64,000 nucleotides of DNA from Microbacterium sp. MYb45 (GTDB lineage: Bacteria > Actinomycetota > Actinomycetes > Actinomycetales > Microbacteriaceae), in the NCBI RefSeq assembly GCF_002979655.1, contig NZ_PCPG01000001.1, positions 1,178,001 to 1,242,000 of the forward strand, read 5' to 3'. The translations under genes and the position numbers were made by a program. Under the pieces are notes generated by a model. It searched no databases and had not been told where the DNA came from. It was given only the letters and a program-made list of their open reading frames with translations. Numbering within the stretch: position 1 is the stretch's first letter; each line of letters starts with the position of its first letter. Below are positions 52,947-61,729 of this stretch, in pieces.

Positions 52947-52997
52947 GGCACCGACGAAGGGCCGCCTCCCTCGGGAGACGGCCCCTTCGTCGGTGCC
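52947..52997. terminator. Terminator after the PL8 lyase gene
   Basis: 15-bp arms GGCACCGACGAAGGG (52947-52961) and CCCTTCGTCGGTGCC (52983-52997), with a further inner stem. It belongs to the minus-strand lyase gene that ends at 53003. Confidence 0.85.
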
Positions 52998-53002
52998 GCG
53001 GT

Positions 53003-56000
53003 TCAGTCGCGGGGCTGCCGTCGCGCCTTCATCGCTACAGCGCCCGAGAGCAGCAGCAGCAGCGCCATGGCGAGCGTCCACGGCAGCCAGGCGAGGTCGC
53101 CTCCGGTGGCGGGGAGCGCGCCGGATCCGTCGGTTCCGCCGTCGCCCGGCCCGCCCGGCGCACCCGGGCCGGCGGCGGCGATGATCCGCACCGGGGTCGA
53201 GGCGATGTCCGCCCCGTCGTGCATCACGACGAGCGTATGCGCGCCGGCCTCGACATCTTCGGGCACGACTCCGCGGAAGGCGAAGCTGCCATCCGTCTCG
53301 GCGGTCACGGTCCCGAGATCGGCCGGAGTGGAACGCAGCTGGACGGTGTACTCGATCCCCGGCTGGAATCCGACGCCGCTGACGTCGATGCGTCCACCGA
53401 CCTTCGGCGAGCCTTCGACCGTCACGCTCGGGGTCACCACCTCGGGATCGACCACGACGACGATCGCGGCGGAGGGCACGGACCACCCGCCCGCGTTCTG
53501 CGCCCGCACCGTCACGGCGTACTCGCCGGCGGCGAGCCCGGTGACGGCTGCCGTGAGCACGGCCCCTTCGGCCTGCACGACACGGTCGCCCACGGCGACC
53601 TCGTACGCGATGATGGGCGATCCGCCCACGTTCTCGGGCACCGTCCACTGCACGTTCACCCGGTCGCCGGAAGCGGTCGCGACGACATCGCGCGGCGCGC
53701 TCGGAGCGGCATCGAGTCGGATGAGCCCGGCGAGTGCCGCCGCGAGAGCGTCGGCCGCCGCATCCACCTGACCCTGCGCGGACCCGGGCGCGGCGAGCAC
53801 GTCCTTGCCCGCCTCGAGCGCGGGCAGCAGCGGCTTCCAGCTGGCCGACGTGTAGGCCGTGCTGTCGAGGGTGTTCGCCGCGTCGACCTGTGCCTGCAGC
53901 CGACCCGTGTCGGCGATCACGGTGACCGTGCACCAGGCGATCTCGCTGCCGCCCTGATGGCGGATGCCGACGGTCGTGCGCCCGGGTTCGCGGGTCGCGA
54001 GGTCGACCTCGACCCGGCCGTCTGCCGAGACACGGGCGTCGCCCTTCACGGTTGCGACGGAGTCGTCCATCACCACCGCCGTGAACGTGTCGGCGGGGTT
54101 CACCGGCGACACCGTCGCGGCGACGACGGCCGCACCGTCGCGCCCGGCCGAGACCGGTCCCGCGCACTCGAAGGTGTACCCGCCGTACAGCTCGAGCTCC
54201 CAGATGTTGAGCCCGTACTGCGTCGCCGGCATGCCGGACAGGCGCACGTACCGCACGTCGGTCGCCGCGAAGTCGTGCTGATGGATGAGCGTCGGCTGCG
54301 CAGCCTGGACGCGGGCCAGGGGCATCCAGGTCGTGCCGTCGACCGAGCCCTCGATGCGATAGTCGTTGGACGTGCCGGCTTCCCAGGCGACCACGGCGCG
54401 CGAGACCGACCGCACGCTCTCCAGGTCGACCTGAAGCCAGTGCTCGGCGGCTGCTCGCGCCGACGACCACTTGGTCGAGCGGGAACCGTCGGTCGCCTTC
54501 GGCCCGGTGATCGTGGCGTTGTTCTGGTGGACGCTGTCGGCCGTCGTCGGGCGACCGAGCGCGAGGTTGGCGTTGCCCACCGGAACGGCGGGGGCCTCGG
54601 CGACCAGCCGATCGGAGAAGATCTCGAACTCCCACAGCGAGGGTCCGTAGTCCAGAGCACGCGTGACGGTCTGCATCCGCACGAAACGGGCGCTCTGGTC
54701 GTTCAGCGTGATCACATCGACACCGCCGTCGCTCCCGGCTGAAGGGGTGACATAGGCGTCGCGCCAGTTCCTGCCGTCGTCGGACAGCTGGATCCGGTAC
54801 GCCTTGGCATACGCCGCCTCCCACGAGAGCCGCACCGTCGACACGGGCTTCGATTCGCCGAGATCGACCTGCGCCCAGGCGCTGTTGGCGTTGTTGCCGC
54901 GCCAGCGCGTGGACGGATCGCCGTCGGCGAGGGCGTGGACGAGGTTGTATCCCGCGTAACCCGAAGCCCGCGTCGCACCGTCGATCGAGAGATTGACGCT
55001 CGACGCCACCGACAGCTCGCGGATGCCGTAGCCCTCCCCCTCGCCGTCGAGCAGAAGCACGCGCACATGCTCCGCCGGGGTCGGGTCGAGCGGGATCTCG
55101 TCGACCCCGCCGTCGCCGTCGGTGACGTGGGCTCGGTCGGTCCAGTCGACGCCGTTCTGCGACGTCTGCACGACGAAGTCGCCGGCGGGAGCATCCGTCC
55201 AGTCGATGGTCGCCTTCGTGACCCACGATCCGCGGGGCAGCGTGACGGCCGCCCACTGCGTGCCGTCGCCGGCCGATCGCCACGCGGTGTCCCGGTCGTC
55301 ATCCCCGAGCGCGGCGGCGGACGAGCCGTCTGCCGTGCTGCTCGCCGAGAACGCAGAGGTCGCCGGGAGCGGGCCCGCGGCGAGCGCGGAAGTGACGGTC
55401 CTGCCCATGTTCTCGCCCGATCCGAGCGCGAACCTCGCGTGCTGGTCCTGGCCGCCGCCGGTGAGGGAGACCCCGACGGACAGCCCGGGGCGGTCGGGGT
55501 TGGAGAGGCTGACGACGGGGGTCTCGCCGCGCTCGTCCAGCAGGACGATGCTGGGCTGGTCGACGGTCAGCGCGCGGCCGCCGCCGAGATCGAGCGTCCC
55601 GGCGGCGTAGAACGTCGCCATGGTGATCCCTGCCGCGTCGTGCCGCACCGCCTGCACCGAGGTGTCGTTGCGGAGCGTGCGCATGGCGGGCGCGTCGGCG
55701 AAGGCGGCGACCTCGGCGGGGGTGGCCGCCGGCAGCACCGTGTAGTCGTACGTGCCGGCGGTCGGCTTGGTCCCATGGTCGACGTACAGCGTGAAAGCGT
55801 CGCGGCTGACGGCTTCCTGCCCCTCCCAGCTGCCGGACTGGGCCCGGTTCGAGACCCTCACGTCCTGGCCGTCTGCGAAGACGTATCCGACCTCGTCGTT
55901 GTAGGCCCACCGGGCGCCCCCGACGCTCTGGTCGTCTGCATCGCCCGCGACGGGCTTGCCGCCGACGGTCGCGTTCTCCTTGGCGGATGCCTGATTGATC

Positions 56001-57529
56001 GTCGTGTGCACGGCCGCGCCACTCGTCGAGGCGATGCCGGCGCCGAGCGCGACCATGCCCTCGTCGAATGTGAAGTAGCTCTTCCGCGCGCCGGTGCCCG
56101 CGGCGTCGAGGGTGAGCACGCTCGCGCCGAACTCCCCGTCGGACGTGCCGCCGGTGAAGCTCGCGCCGTCTCCGTTGCGCCCACGGTTCTCGAATCCGCG
56201 TTCCGTTCGCTTCTCGTCGGGAGCGGTCACTCCGGGGTAGTGCCACCAGTCGAACGTGGGACCCAGATCGAGGTACTCGCGGTTGTTGACCTGGATGGCG
56301 GTCGAGCCCATCGCGTTCCAGAAGACGGGGTTGCCGAGATCGTCACGGTAGGACGTGCGCAGTTCGGCGCCGAACGTGCGAGACGAGTTGAGACGGGTGA
56401 AGATGCCGTAGTCATCGCGCTGGTGAGATGCGAACTCCGAGCGCCAGAAGTACTTCGCGCCGGTGACGCCGTTCGTCTCGGTCTTACCGAGCACCCCGTC
56501 GAGCACGGCCTGGTAGGCGGTCGAGTAGAGGGCGTCCGTGCGCACCATGCGCTGCAGCGGCTCGATGAACTCGGAGGCGTGGCTGGTGATGTCGCTCACG
56601 GTCTTCGGCGGCCGGTAGTTGAGGTAGAGCATGCCGATCTCTCCGCGGATGAGCCAGCGGGTTCCCTCGATGAAGTAGAAGGCGATCGAGTCCAGCTGCG
56701 CGCGCGTGAACGCGAGTCCGGTGCCGCGTGCGACGTCCGACCACAGGGCCGCGTAGGTGAACAGCACCATCCCGTAGCCCTCGCTGTACAGCTGCGCGCC
56801 GTGGGCCCAGAAGCTGGCGTCCGGCTGGACCGCCTCTTTCACGGTGCCGGAGTGGTCGACCGCGATGGTGGCGACGATCGTCGCGAACCCCTCCTTCACC
56901 TTGGCGATGTCGCCGGTGGAGAGGGCCTCGAAGATGTAGTTCGACGTGCGCCACGAGCCGTTCGCCCCGACCGGGTCGAGCTTGCCGGTGTTGTGCGCGA
57001 GGCTGACGCGGAAGGCGTCTTCACTGAGCTCGGAGCCGAGGAACATCGAGATGCGTCCCATCGCGATCGACTCGCCGATCTCGGTCTCCCACCAGTTGGT
57101 GTTGCCGGGGTTCACCCGGTCCCAATGCAGCAGCGCCCGCTGCACCGCGTCGACCAGCCGCTTGTCACCGTGGCCTGCGGCCTTCGGGTCCTTGTACGCC
57201 TGCGTCATCGCGAGCATCCGGTAGAGCGCCGTGTACGCCGACCAGACGCTGCCGTTCGCCGAGCTCGTGCGATCGGCGTAGTTCACGTCGGCCCACGACC
57301 CGTCTTCCTGCTGCGACGCGACGTAGTCCAGCGCCTCCGAGGTCTTGGCGAGGTAGATGCCGTTGGCGATGATGATGTCGTCGCCCTGCCCGAGGTAGTA
57401 CTCCTCGAGGCGGTCGATGACCGTCGCGACATCGTCTTCGGGGGCGGCGGATGCCGGCACCGTGGTGAGCGCGGACGAGCCGATGACGAGGGCGACGGTG
57501 AAGGCGATGAACGCGGTGATGCGTCTCAT
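53003..57529 (-). CDS. Cell-wall-anchored polysaccharide lyase family 8 (PL8) with F5/8C, FIVAR, Fn3 and sortase motif
   Basis: 1508 residues. Signal peptide to about residue 28 (ASA). The PL8 catalytic part is at about 30-720 with NWWETEIGESIAMGRI near 147, candidate catalytic Asn190 (VGAN), His243 and Tyr252 (9 apart, as in hyaluronate lyases, within WAHGAQLYSEGYG). Three F5/8C (discoidin) domains follow at about 723-843, 843-975 and 986-1120, then a FIVAR-like repeat (about 1215-1275), Fn3 (1275-1360), an Ig-like domain, and LPATGG near 1472 with a membrane helix and basic tail, a sortase signal. Family members cleave hyaluronan, chondroitin or xanthan. It converges with the permease operon. 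A hairpin lies between it and the binding-protein gene. Confidence 0.9.
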   Translation of the reverse strand: MRRITAFIAFTVALVIGSSALTTVPASAAPEDDVATVIDRLEEYYLGQGDDIIIANGIYLAKTSEALDYVASQQEDGSWADVNYADRTSSANGSVWSAYTALYRMLAMTQAYKDPKAAGHGDKRLVDAVQRALLHWDRVNPGNTNWWETEIGESIAMGRISMFLGSELSEDAFRVSLAHNTGKLDPVGANGSWRTSNYIFEALSTGDIAKVKEGFATIVATIAVDHSGTVKEAVQPDASFWAHGAQLYSEGYGMVLFTYAALWSDVARGTGLAFTRAQLDSIAFYFIEGTRWLIRGEIGMLYLNYRPPKTVSDITSHASEFIEPLQRMVRTDALYSTAYQAVLDGVLGKTETNGVTGAKYFWRSEFASHQRDDYGIFTRLNSSRTFGAELRTSYRDDLGNPVFWNAMGSTAIQVNNREYLDLGPTFDWWHYPGVTAPDEKRTERGFENRGRNGDGASFTGGTSDGEFGASVLTLDAAGTGARKSYFTFDEGMVALGAGIASTSGAAVHTTINQASAKENATVGGKPVAGDADDQSVGGARWAYNDEVGYVFADGQDVRVSNRAQSGSWEGQEAVSRDAFTLYVDHGTKPTAGTYDYTVLPAATPAEVAAFADAPAMRTLRNDTSVQAVRHDAAGITMATFYAAGTLDLGGGRALTVDQPSIVLLDERGETPVVSLSNPDRPGLSVGVSLTGGGQDQHARFALGSGENMGRTVTSALAAGPLPATSAFSASSTADGSSAAALGDDDRDTAWRSAGDGTQWAAVTLPRGSWVTKATIDWTDAPAGDFVVQTSQNGVDWTDRAHVTDGDGGVDEIPLDPTPAEHVRVLLLDGEGEGYGIRELSVASSVNLSIDGATRASGYAGYNLVHALADGDPSTRWRGNNANSAWAQVDLGESKPVSTVRLSWEAAYAKAYRIQLSDDGRNWRDAYVTPSAGSDGGVDVITLNDQSARFVRMQTVTRALDYGPSLWEFEIFSDRLVAEAPAVPVGNANLALGRPTTADSVHQNNATITGPKATDGSRSTKWSSARAAAEHWLQVDLESVRSVSRAVVAWEAGTSNDYRIEGSVDGTTWMPLARVQAAQPTLIHQHDFAATDVRYVRLSGMPATQYGLNIWELELYGGYTFECAGPVSAGRDGAAVVAATVSPVNPADTFTAVVMDDSVATVKGDARVSADGRVEVDLATREPGRTTVGIRHQGGSEIAWCTVTVIADTGRLQAQVDAANTLDSTAYTSASWKPLLPALEAGKDVLAAPGSAQGQVDAAADALAAALAGLIRLDAAPSAPRDVVATASGDRVNVQWTVPENVGGSPIIAYEVAVGDRVVQAEGAVLTAAVTGLAAGEYAVTVRAQNAGGWSVPSAAIVVVVDPEVVTPSVTVEGSPKVGGRIDVSGVGFQPGIEYTVQLRSTPADLGTVTAETDGSFAFRGVVPEDVEAGAHTLVVMHDGADIASTPVRIIAAAGPGAPGGPGDGGTDGSGALPATGGDLAWLPWTLAMALLLLLSGAVAMKARRQPRD

Positions 57530-57629
57530 GGCTGGGCTCCTTTGCCGGTGTGCCGATGGGCAGGCGAGGCGGATGCCTCAGCGGGAGGAAGAACGCGACC
57601 GCGCGCGCCTGCGGGTGCACGGAGCGAAG

Positions 57630-57659
57630 CCCGGGGTGCGCGATCGCGCGCACCCCGGG
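57630..57659 (-). terminator. Hairpin between the binding protein gene and the lyase gene
   Basis: CCCGGGGTGCGCG (57630-57642) and CGCGCACCCCGGG (57647-57659), 13 bp with a 4-base loop. Probably a partial terminator or an mRNA-stabilising hairpin that sets more binding protein than lyase. Confidence 0.7.
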
Positions 57660-57687
57660 ATGATCGGCGGGGGACCGATCGGATCGA

Positions 57688-58992
57688 TCAGCCCTGGGCG
57701 ATCAGGGCGTCGATCTTGTCTGCGGCGGTCGAGAAGGTCTCCTTCAGGTCGCCCTCGCCTGCCTGCACGGCCTGACTCCACGCGTCGCGGAAGGTCTGCC
57801 ACATCTCGGTCGCACCGGCGACGTTGGGCACGTCGACCGTCAGCGGGACGGAGGCGGCGAACGTCGACAGCACCGGGTCGCCGGCCAGGAAGTCGCCGGC
57901 GATCGCGTCGATGTCACCGCGGATGGGGAACTGCCCGGTGGTCTCGAGCAGGGCGAGGTCGTTGTCGGCATCCATCGAGAACTTCGCGAAGTCCCAGGCG
58001 GTCTGCTTGTTCTCGCACGAGGTGTAGAGGCCGACGTTCTTCGAGTCACCGAACGTGTACGTCTCCTCCGGCGCGGTGCCGTCGGCGGTCGGAAGCGGCA
58101 CGATGCCGTAGTCGACCTTGCCGTCGAACGCTCCGGCACCCCACGGGCCCGCGATTCCCATGGCCGACACTCCGTCTGCGAAGGGACCGGCCCAGGCGTC
58201 GCCGCTGTACGCCTCTGCCGAGGAGTAGCCCTCGGCGTAGAGCGTCTTCCAGAACTCGAGGGTCTCGAGACCCTCATCGCTGGTGAACGCGGCGGCGCCG
58301 TCGCTGACCAGCTGGGTGCCGCCGGAGTTGGCGAGGAAGAACGGATAGAAGTCGAAGAGCGCGTTGGTGTAGTCGCCGGATGCCGGCGGGTAGAGCGAGT
58401 AGTCGGCGGCACCGCTCTCCTTGATCGCCGCCGCGGCCGCGATCACGTCGTCGTAGGTCGCCAGCTCGGGGTTCTCGGGGTCGAGTCCGGCCGCCGCGAA
58501 GACGTCCTTGTTGTAGTAGAGCATGAAGGGGTTGGCCTTCCACGGCACCTGGTACAGGTCGCCGTCGGGCGAGCGGAAGCCGTCTGCCGCGGCCCCCGAC
58601 CGCTCGGTGATGAACGACTCCCCGTCGTCGAAGGTCGTCGAGATGTTGACCAGACCACCCTGCTTCTGGAAGGCCGGCACGGCGGCCGGGGCCGTGTTGT
58701 AGACGAGGCACGGTGTGTTGCCCGCCGTGATCGCCGCGCCGATCGCGTCTTCGGACGACTTGCCGGACGGGATCGCGGCGGCCGTGACCTTCTCATCGGG
58801 GTGGTCGGCGTTCCAGGCCTCGACCACGGCTTCCGCCCAGGCGATCTCCTGCTCGTTCGTGGAGTACCAGATCGTGATCGGGCCCGAGGTCAGCTCTGCG
58901 CTCTCGGGGGCGTCGCCGCCACCGGTCGAGCCGCAGGCGGCGAGGGGCAGGGCGAGGGCGGCCAGGGCGAGGACACCTGCATAACGCTTCAT
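57688..58992 (-). CDS. Sugar ABC transporter substrate-binding lipoprotein
   Basis: 434 residues. Lipobox LPLAAC near residue 20 with a Gly/Ser-rich linker after it. Type 1 periplasmic-binding fold with the family-specific start ITIWYSTNEQEIAWAEAVV and CUT1-like motifs (WKANPFMLYYNKDVF, GIAGPWGAGAF). Partner of the permeases at 49935 and 50870, about 7 kb away but under the same promoter type. AAGGAG precedes the ATG. Likely first gene of the unit with the PL8 lyase. Confidence 0.92.
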   Translation of the reverse strand: MKRYAGVLALAALALPLAACGSTGGGDAPESAELTSGPITIWYSTNEQEIAWAEAVVEAWNADHPDEKVTAAAIPSGKSSEDAIGAAITAGNTPCLVYNTAPAAVPAFQKQGGLVNISTTFDDGESFITERSGAAADGFRSPDGDLYQVPWKANPFMLYYNKDVFAAAGLDPENPELATYDDVIAAAAAIKESGAADYSLYPPASGDYTNALFDFYPFFLANSGGTQLVSDGAAAFTSDEGLETLEFWKTLYAEGYSSAEAYSGDAWAGPFADGVSAMGIAGPWGAGAFDGKVDYGIVPLPTADGTAPEETYTFGDSKNVGLYTSCENKQTAWDFAKFSMDADNDLALLETTGQFPIRGDIDAIAGDFLAGDPVLSTFAASVPLTVDVPNVAGATEMWQTFRDAWSQAVQAGEGDLKETFSTAADKIDALIAQG

Positions 58993-59076
58993 TGCGAGAA
59001 ACTCCTTCGTTCGGAAGCTCGGGTGACGGCTTCCTTGCTGTCGGGACCGGGCGCTGACGGGAGGCCGGGCATGATC

Positions 59077-59105
59077 AGTAAACCGGTTTGGTGAGGATAA
59101 GTCAA
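59077..59105 (-). promoter_or_regulatory. LacI-controlled promoter of the binding protein / lyase operon
   Basis: Minus strand: -35 TTGACT (59105-59100), 17-bp spacer, -10 TTTACT (59082-59077). AAACCGGTTT (59080-59089) overlaps the -10 box. Same layout as the promoter at 49823. Confidence 0.8.
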
Positions 59106-59172
59106 TGCTCGCGAGATCCGCGCATAAAGCCTCCCATGACGGGCTATTCGGCACCGTTGCCAGGGATAGCGG

Positions 59173-59198
59173 TACTAAACGCTACTAAACCAGCGGTT
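59173..59198. repeat. Two TACTAAAC repeats and a stretched operator-like site
   Basis: TACTAAAC at 59173-59180 and 59183-59190 (10-base period), the second running into AACC-AGC-GGTT (59188-59198), which resembles the AAACCGGTTT palindrome with three extra central bases. Possibly an accessory binding site of the LacI regulator, about 90 bases from the main site. Confidence 0.4.
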
Positions 59199-59252
59199 CC
59201 CCGAAGCGTCCGTTGCCCGCAGCAAGACTCTGAGCGACAGGGCCGCTGCCGC

Positions 59253-59834
59253 CTAGTGAGTGAGCAACACCTTCGCGATCCCGATCCCGAAAGCCACCAA
59301 CGCGAGCACCACACCACTCCACAGCGCCCCCCACGTCAGAGCCCTTCCGCTGAATCGCTGCGTGAAGAACCCCACGAAGCCGATGCGCACGGCAAGGACA
59401 ATGACCGCGGCAGCCTGTCCCCATGCTGACGGCAGCCAACCCAGCCACGCGGCTGCGAAGAGTGCTGCCGGTATCAGAGCCGAGCTGGCGATGGGGCGGG
59501 CCGTGCTGAGCACCTCGCGCAGAGCGGCACGGTGCGCAGTGGGTTCCTGTTCGTCGGGAGTCTGACCGAACCCGTGCGCGACCACGTGTGCGAGTACGTG
59601 TGCGAGGAACGTCAGGAGACCCGTCGCGAGTACCGTCCACACCGCCGCACCATGGTGGATCTGCTCGGGCGTCACCGCGATCGCCGCACTCAGGACCGTG
59701 ATGTTTCCGTAGACGTAGGACGACAACCATTCCCGCACCTTTCCCACGGGCATGTCCGGTGACGGGTGGCGCCGACCGCGCCCGAGCGGTCGACGAGGGT
59801 TCCGGGCGTCGCCGGAGTGGGATGACATGGACAT
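59253..59834 (-). CDS. Conserved membrane protein of unknown function
   Basis: 193 residues, four or five membrane segments after a basic N-terminus with PRRPLGRGRRH. The loop between helices contains HVLAHVVAHGFGQ, several histidines that could bind metal. Family not recognised. ATG at 59834 (or 59828), with GGAAGG upstream. It is separated from the two-component genes by about 50 bases and may be independent. Confidence 0.65.
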   Translation of the reverse strand: MSMSSHSGDARNPRRPLGRGRRHPSPDMPVGKVREWLSSYVYGNITVLSAAIAVTPEQIHHGAAVWTVLATGLLTFLAHVLAHVVAHGFGQTPDEQEPTAHRAALREVLSTARPIASSALIPAALFAAAWLGWLPSAWGQAAAVIVLAVRIGFVGFFTQRFSGRALTWGALWSGVVLALVAFGIGIAKVLLTH

Positions 59835-59881
59835 GACCTTCCTTTCACGTTGCCGAGCATCTCAATCGGCGAGGCATCGAG

Positions 59882-60553
59882 CTAGTCGCCGGGTAGGCCG
59901 AACGACACTCCCGCCTGATGCGCGATGATCACGGCATGCACGCGATCACGCGCACCGACCTTCGCGAAGATCCGCCCGACGTTGTTCTTGACGGTCGATT
60001 CCGCAAGATGCAGCGTCGCCGCGATCTCGGCGTTCGTCGCCCCGCGTGCGATCTCGAGGAAGATCTCGTACTCACGGGGGCTGAGCTGGGCGACGGAGGT
60101 TCGCGCCGACGAACTCGACGAGGCCGCGTTCGGCATCCGGGCGGTCAAGCGAGAGAGGAGACGACGTGTGGCGCTGGGCGCGATCACCGCGTCCCCGGCG
60201 GCGACGGCGCGAATGGCCGAGAGGATATCGCCGGGTTCGGCGTCCTTCGTGAGGAATCCGCTCGCTCCCGCTTCCAAGCCATCGATCACGTACTCATCGA
60301 GATCGAAGGTCGTCAGCAGCAGTACCCGGACTTCCGGAGCCTCCGCGACGATCCGCCGCGTCGCCTCGATGCCGTCGGTCCTGGGCATTCGCACATCCAT
60401 GACGACGACGTCCGGCCGTACCCGAAGCGAGTGCTGGATGGCCTCGACGCCGTCCGCGGCCTCACCCACCACTTCGACTCCGTCCTGTCCAGACAGGAAC
60501 ATGCGCATTCCCATCCGGTGCAACGCCTGATCATCGACGAGGAGAACTTTCAT
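59882..60553 (-). CDS. NarL/LuxR family response regulator
   Basis: 223 residues. Receiver domain with the phosphoacceptor Asp in VVVMDVRMPRTDG near residue 54 and Lys in FLTKDAEPGD near 104; LuxR-type HTH at about 155-215 (LSPREYEIFLEIARGATNAEIA). ATG at 60553 is preferred over GTG 60562 because AAGGCGG lies upstream of it. Overlaps the kinase stop by about 23 bases, hence coupled expression. Confidence 0.93.
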   Translation of the reverse strand: MKVLLVDDQALHRMGMRMFLSGQDGVEVVGEAADGVEAIQHSLRVRPDVVVMDVRMPRTDGIEATRRIVAEAPEVRVLLLTTFDLDEYVIDGLEAGASGFLTKDAEPGDILSAIRAVAAGDAVIAPSATRRLLSRLTARMPNAASSSSSARTSVAQLSPREYEIFLEIARGATNAEIAATLHLAESTVKNNVGRIFAKVGARDRVHAVIIAHQAGVSFGLPGD

Positions 60554-61715
60554 CGGATACACCGCCTTGCCGGGGAATCACTGCCCTGACGAGCCACCCG
60601 GCGGCGGTCGGACCGACCTCGAGGGTGCCGCCGAGCGTCTCGACGCGCTCTCGCATGCCGATGATGCCGTGCCCCTCCGTCCTCGGCGCCGGCGGCTCCG
60701 CCCCGGAAGTGGAGCCACGATCCGCGACAGAGACGATCACATTGCGCACGCTGGCGGCGACGCGCACTGTGACCGCCGTCCCGACCCCGGAATGACGCAG
60801 AGTGTTGGTGAGGGCTTCTTGGATGATCCTGTACACCGTGAGTTGGTGGGCCGGCGGCAGCTCACGAAGGTCGCCGTGACGTTCGTCGTCGATTCGGAGC
60901 CCTGCACCGCGTACCGCGTGGATCAGATCACCCAGCTGAGACAGATCAGGTTGCGGCGCGAGGGGGAGGACGTCGTCGTCATCGGCGGAACGAAGCAGAC
61001 GGAGCACCTGCCGCAGCTGACCGACCGACGCCCGGCTCACCTCGCCGATCGCGGCGAAAGCGCGTTCGGCTTCCTCGGGCGAGGAGCGCGCCACGTTCTG
61101 ACCGCCCGCGGACAACGAGGCGATGACGGAAAGGTCATGTCCGATCAGGTCATGCATCTCTCGAGAGATCCGTGACCGTTCAGCGACTGCCGCTGCTCGT
61201 GCCGCGTCATCGCGCTGTTGCCGCTGCACGTCGCGAGATGCTCGCAACTGCGCTCCGGCGAGGAGCGCCGCTGCGCTCATGGCTGCGACCGGAAGGAGGG
61301 CCGCCGCGCGCTCTTCGAGCGCAAGCGTGCCAACCCCGACTGCCCCGGCGAATGCGGCGAGCACCACGACGCCGGCGAGCGCCGCGGCGATCGCGAAACC
61401 CCTCTTCCGACGCAGTCCCACGTGGAACAGCAGTATCCATATCGGGAGGTACCCCCACGGCGCGTCCTCCCCCGTCAGCGCGCTCGCCACGACGCCGGCG
61501 CTGAGCGCGACGGTCGCGATGACGAGCGCGAGCAGAGGAGTCCGGCGGCGCAGCACGACCATGCCGCACGTGACCAGGAGGACCGGCGTGCCGACCACGC
61601 GGAGGCCCACCGAAGCGCTGGCGCAGGCGAGGAAGACGAGGAGCGCCAGCACGACATCCCACACGAGGGGGTGAGCAGCGTCGAACGCCCTCACCTTGCC
61701 TTCTCGCCGCATCAT
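60531..61715 (-). CDS. Sensor histidine kinase (HisKA_3 type)
   Basis: 394 residues. Four to six N-terminal membrane segments (about 20-160) without a large extracellular sensor domain. The H-box His is in REMHDLIGHDLSVIASL near residue 195; the ATPase domain (about 290-385) has IIQEALTNTLRHS and GHGIIGMRERV. Pairs with the response regulator that overlaps its end. It lies 14 bases after the ABC permease gene, so the four genes form one operon in which the kinase may sense a substrate or drug and regulate the exporter. Confidence 0.92.
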   Translation of the reverse strand: MMRREGKVRAFDAAHPLVWDVVLALLVFLACASASVGLRVVGTPVLLVTCGMVVLRRRTPLLALVIATVALSAGVVASALTGEDAPWGYLPIWILLFHVGLRRKRGFAIAAALAGVVVLAAFAGAVGVGTLALEERAAALLPVAAMSAAALLAGAQLRASRDVQRQQRDDAARAAAVAERSRISREMHDLIGHDLSVIASLSAGGQNVARSSPEEAERAFAAIGEVSRASVGQLRQVLRLLRSADDDDVLPLAPQPDLSQLGDLIHAVRGAGLRIDDERHGDLRELPPAHQLTVYRIIQEALTNTLRHSGVGTAVTVRVAASVRNVIVSVADRGSTSGAEPPAPRTEGHGIIGMRERVETLGGTLEVGPTAAGWLVRAVIPRQGGVSDESSPRR

Positions 61716-61729
61716 CCCGCCACCCCGCT

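Noticed and set aside
51963..55283. 1106-codon minus-strand frame across the GH130 and lyase region
   Set aside because: Arg-rich shadow; the real frames carry GH130 and PL8 motifs with normal codon use.
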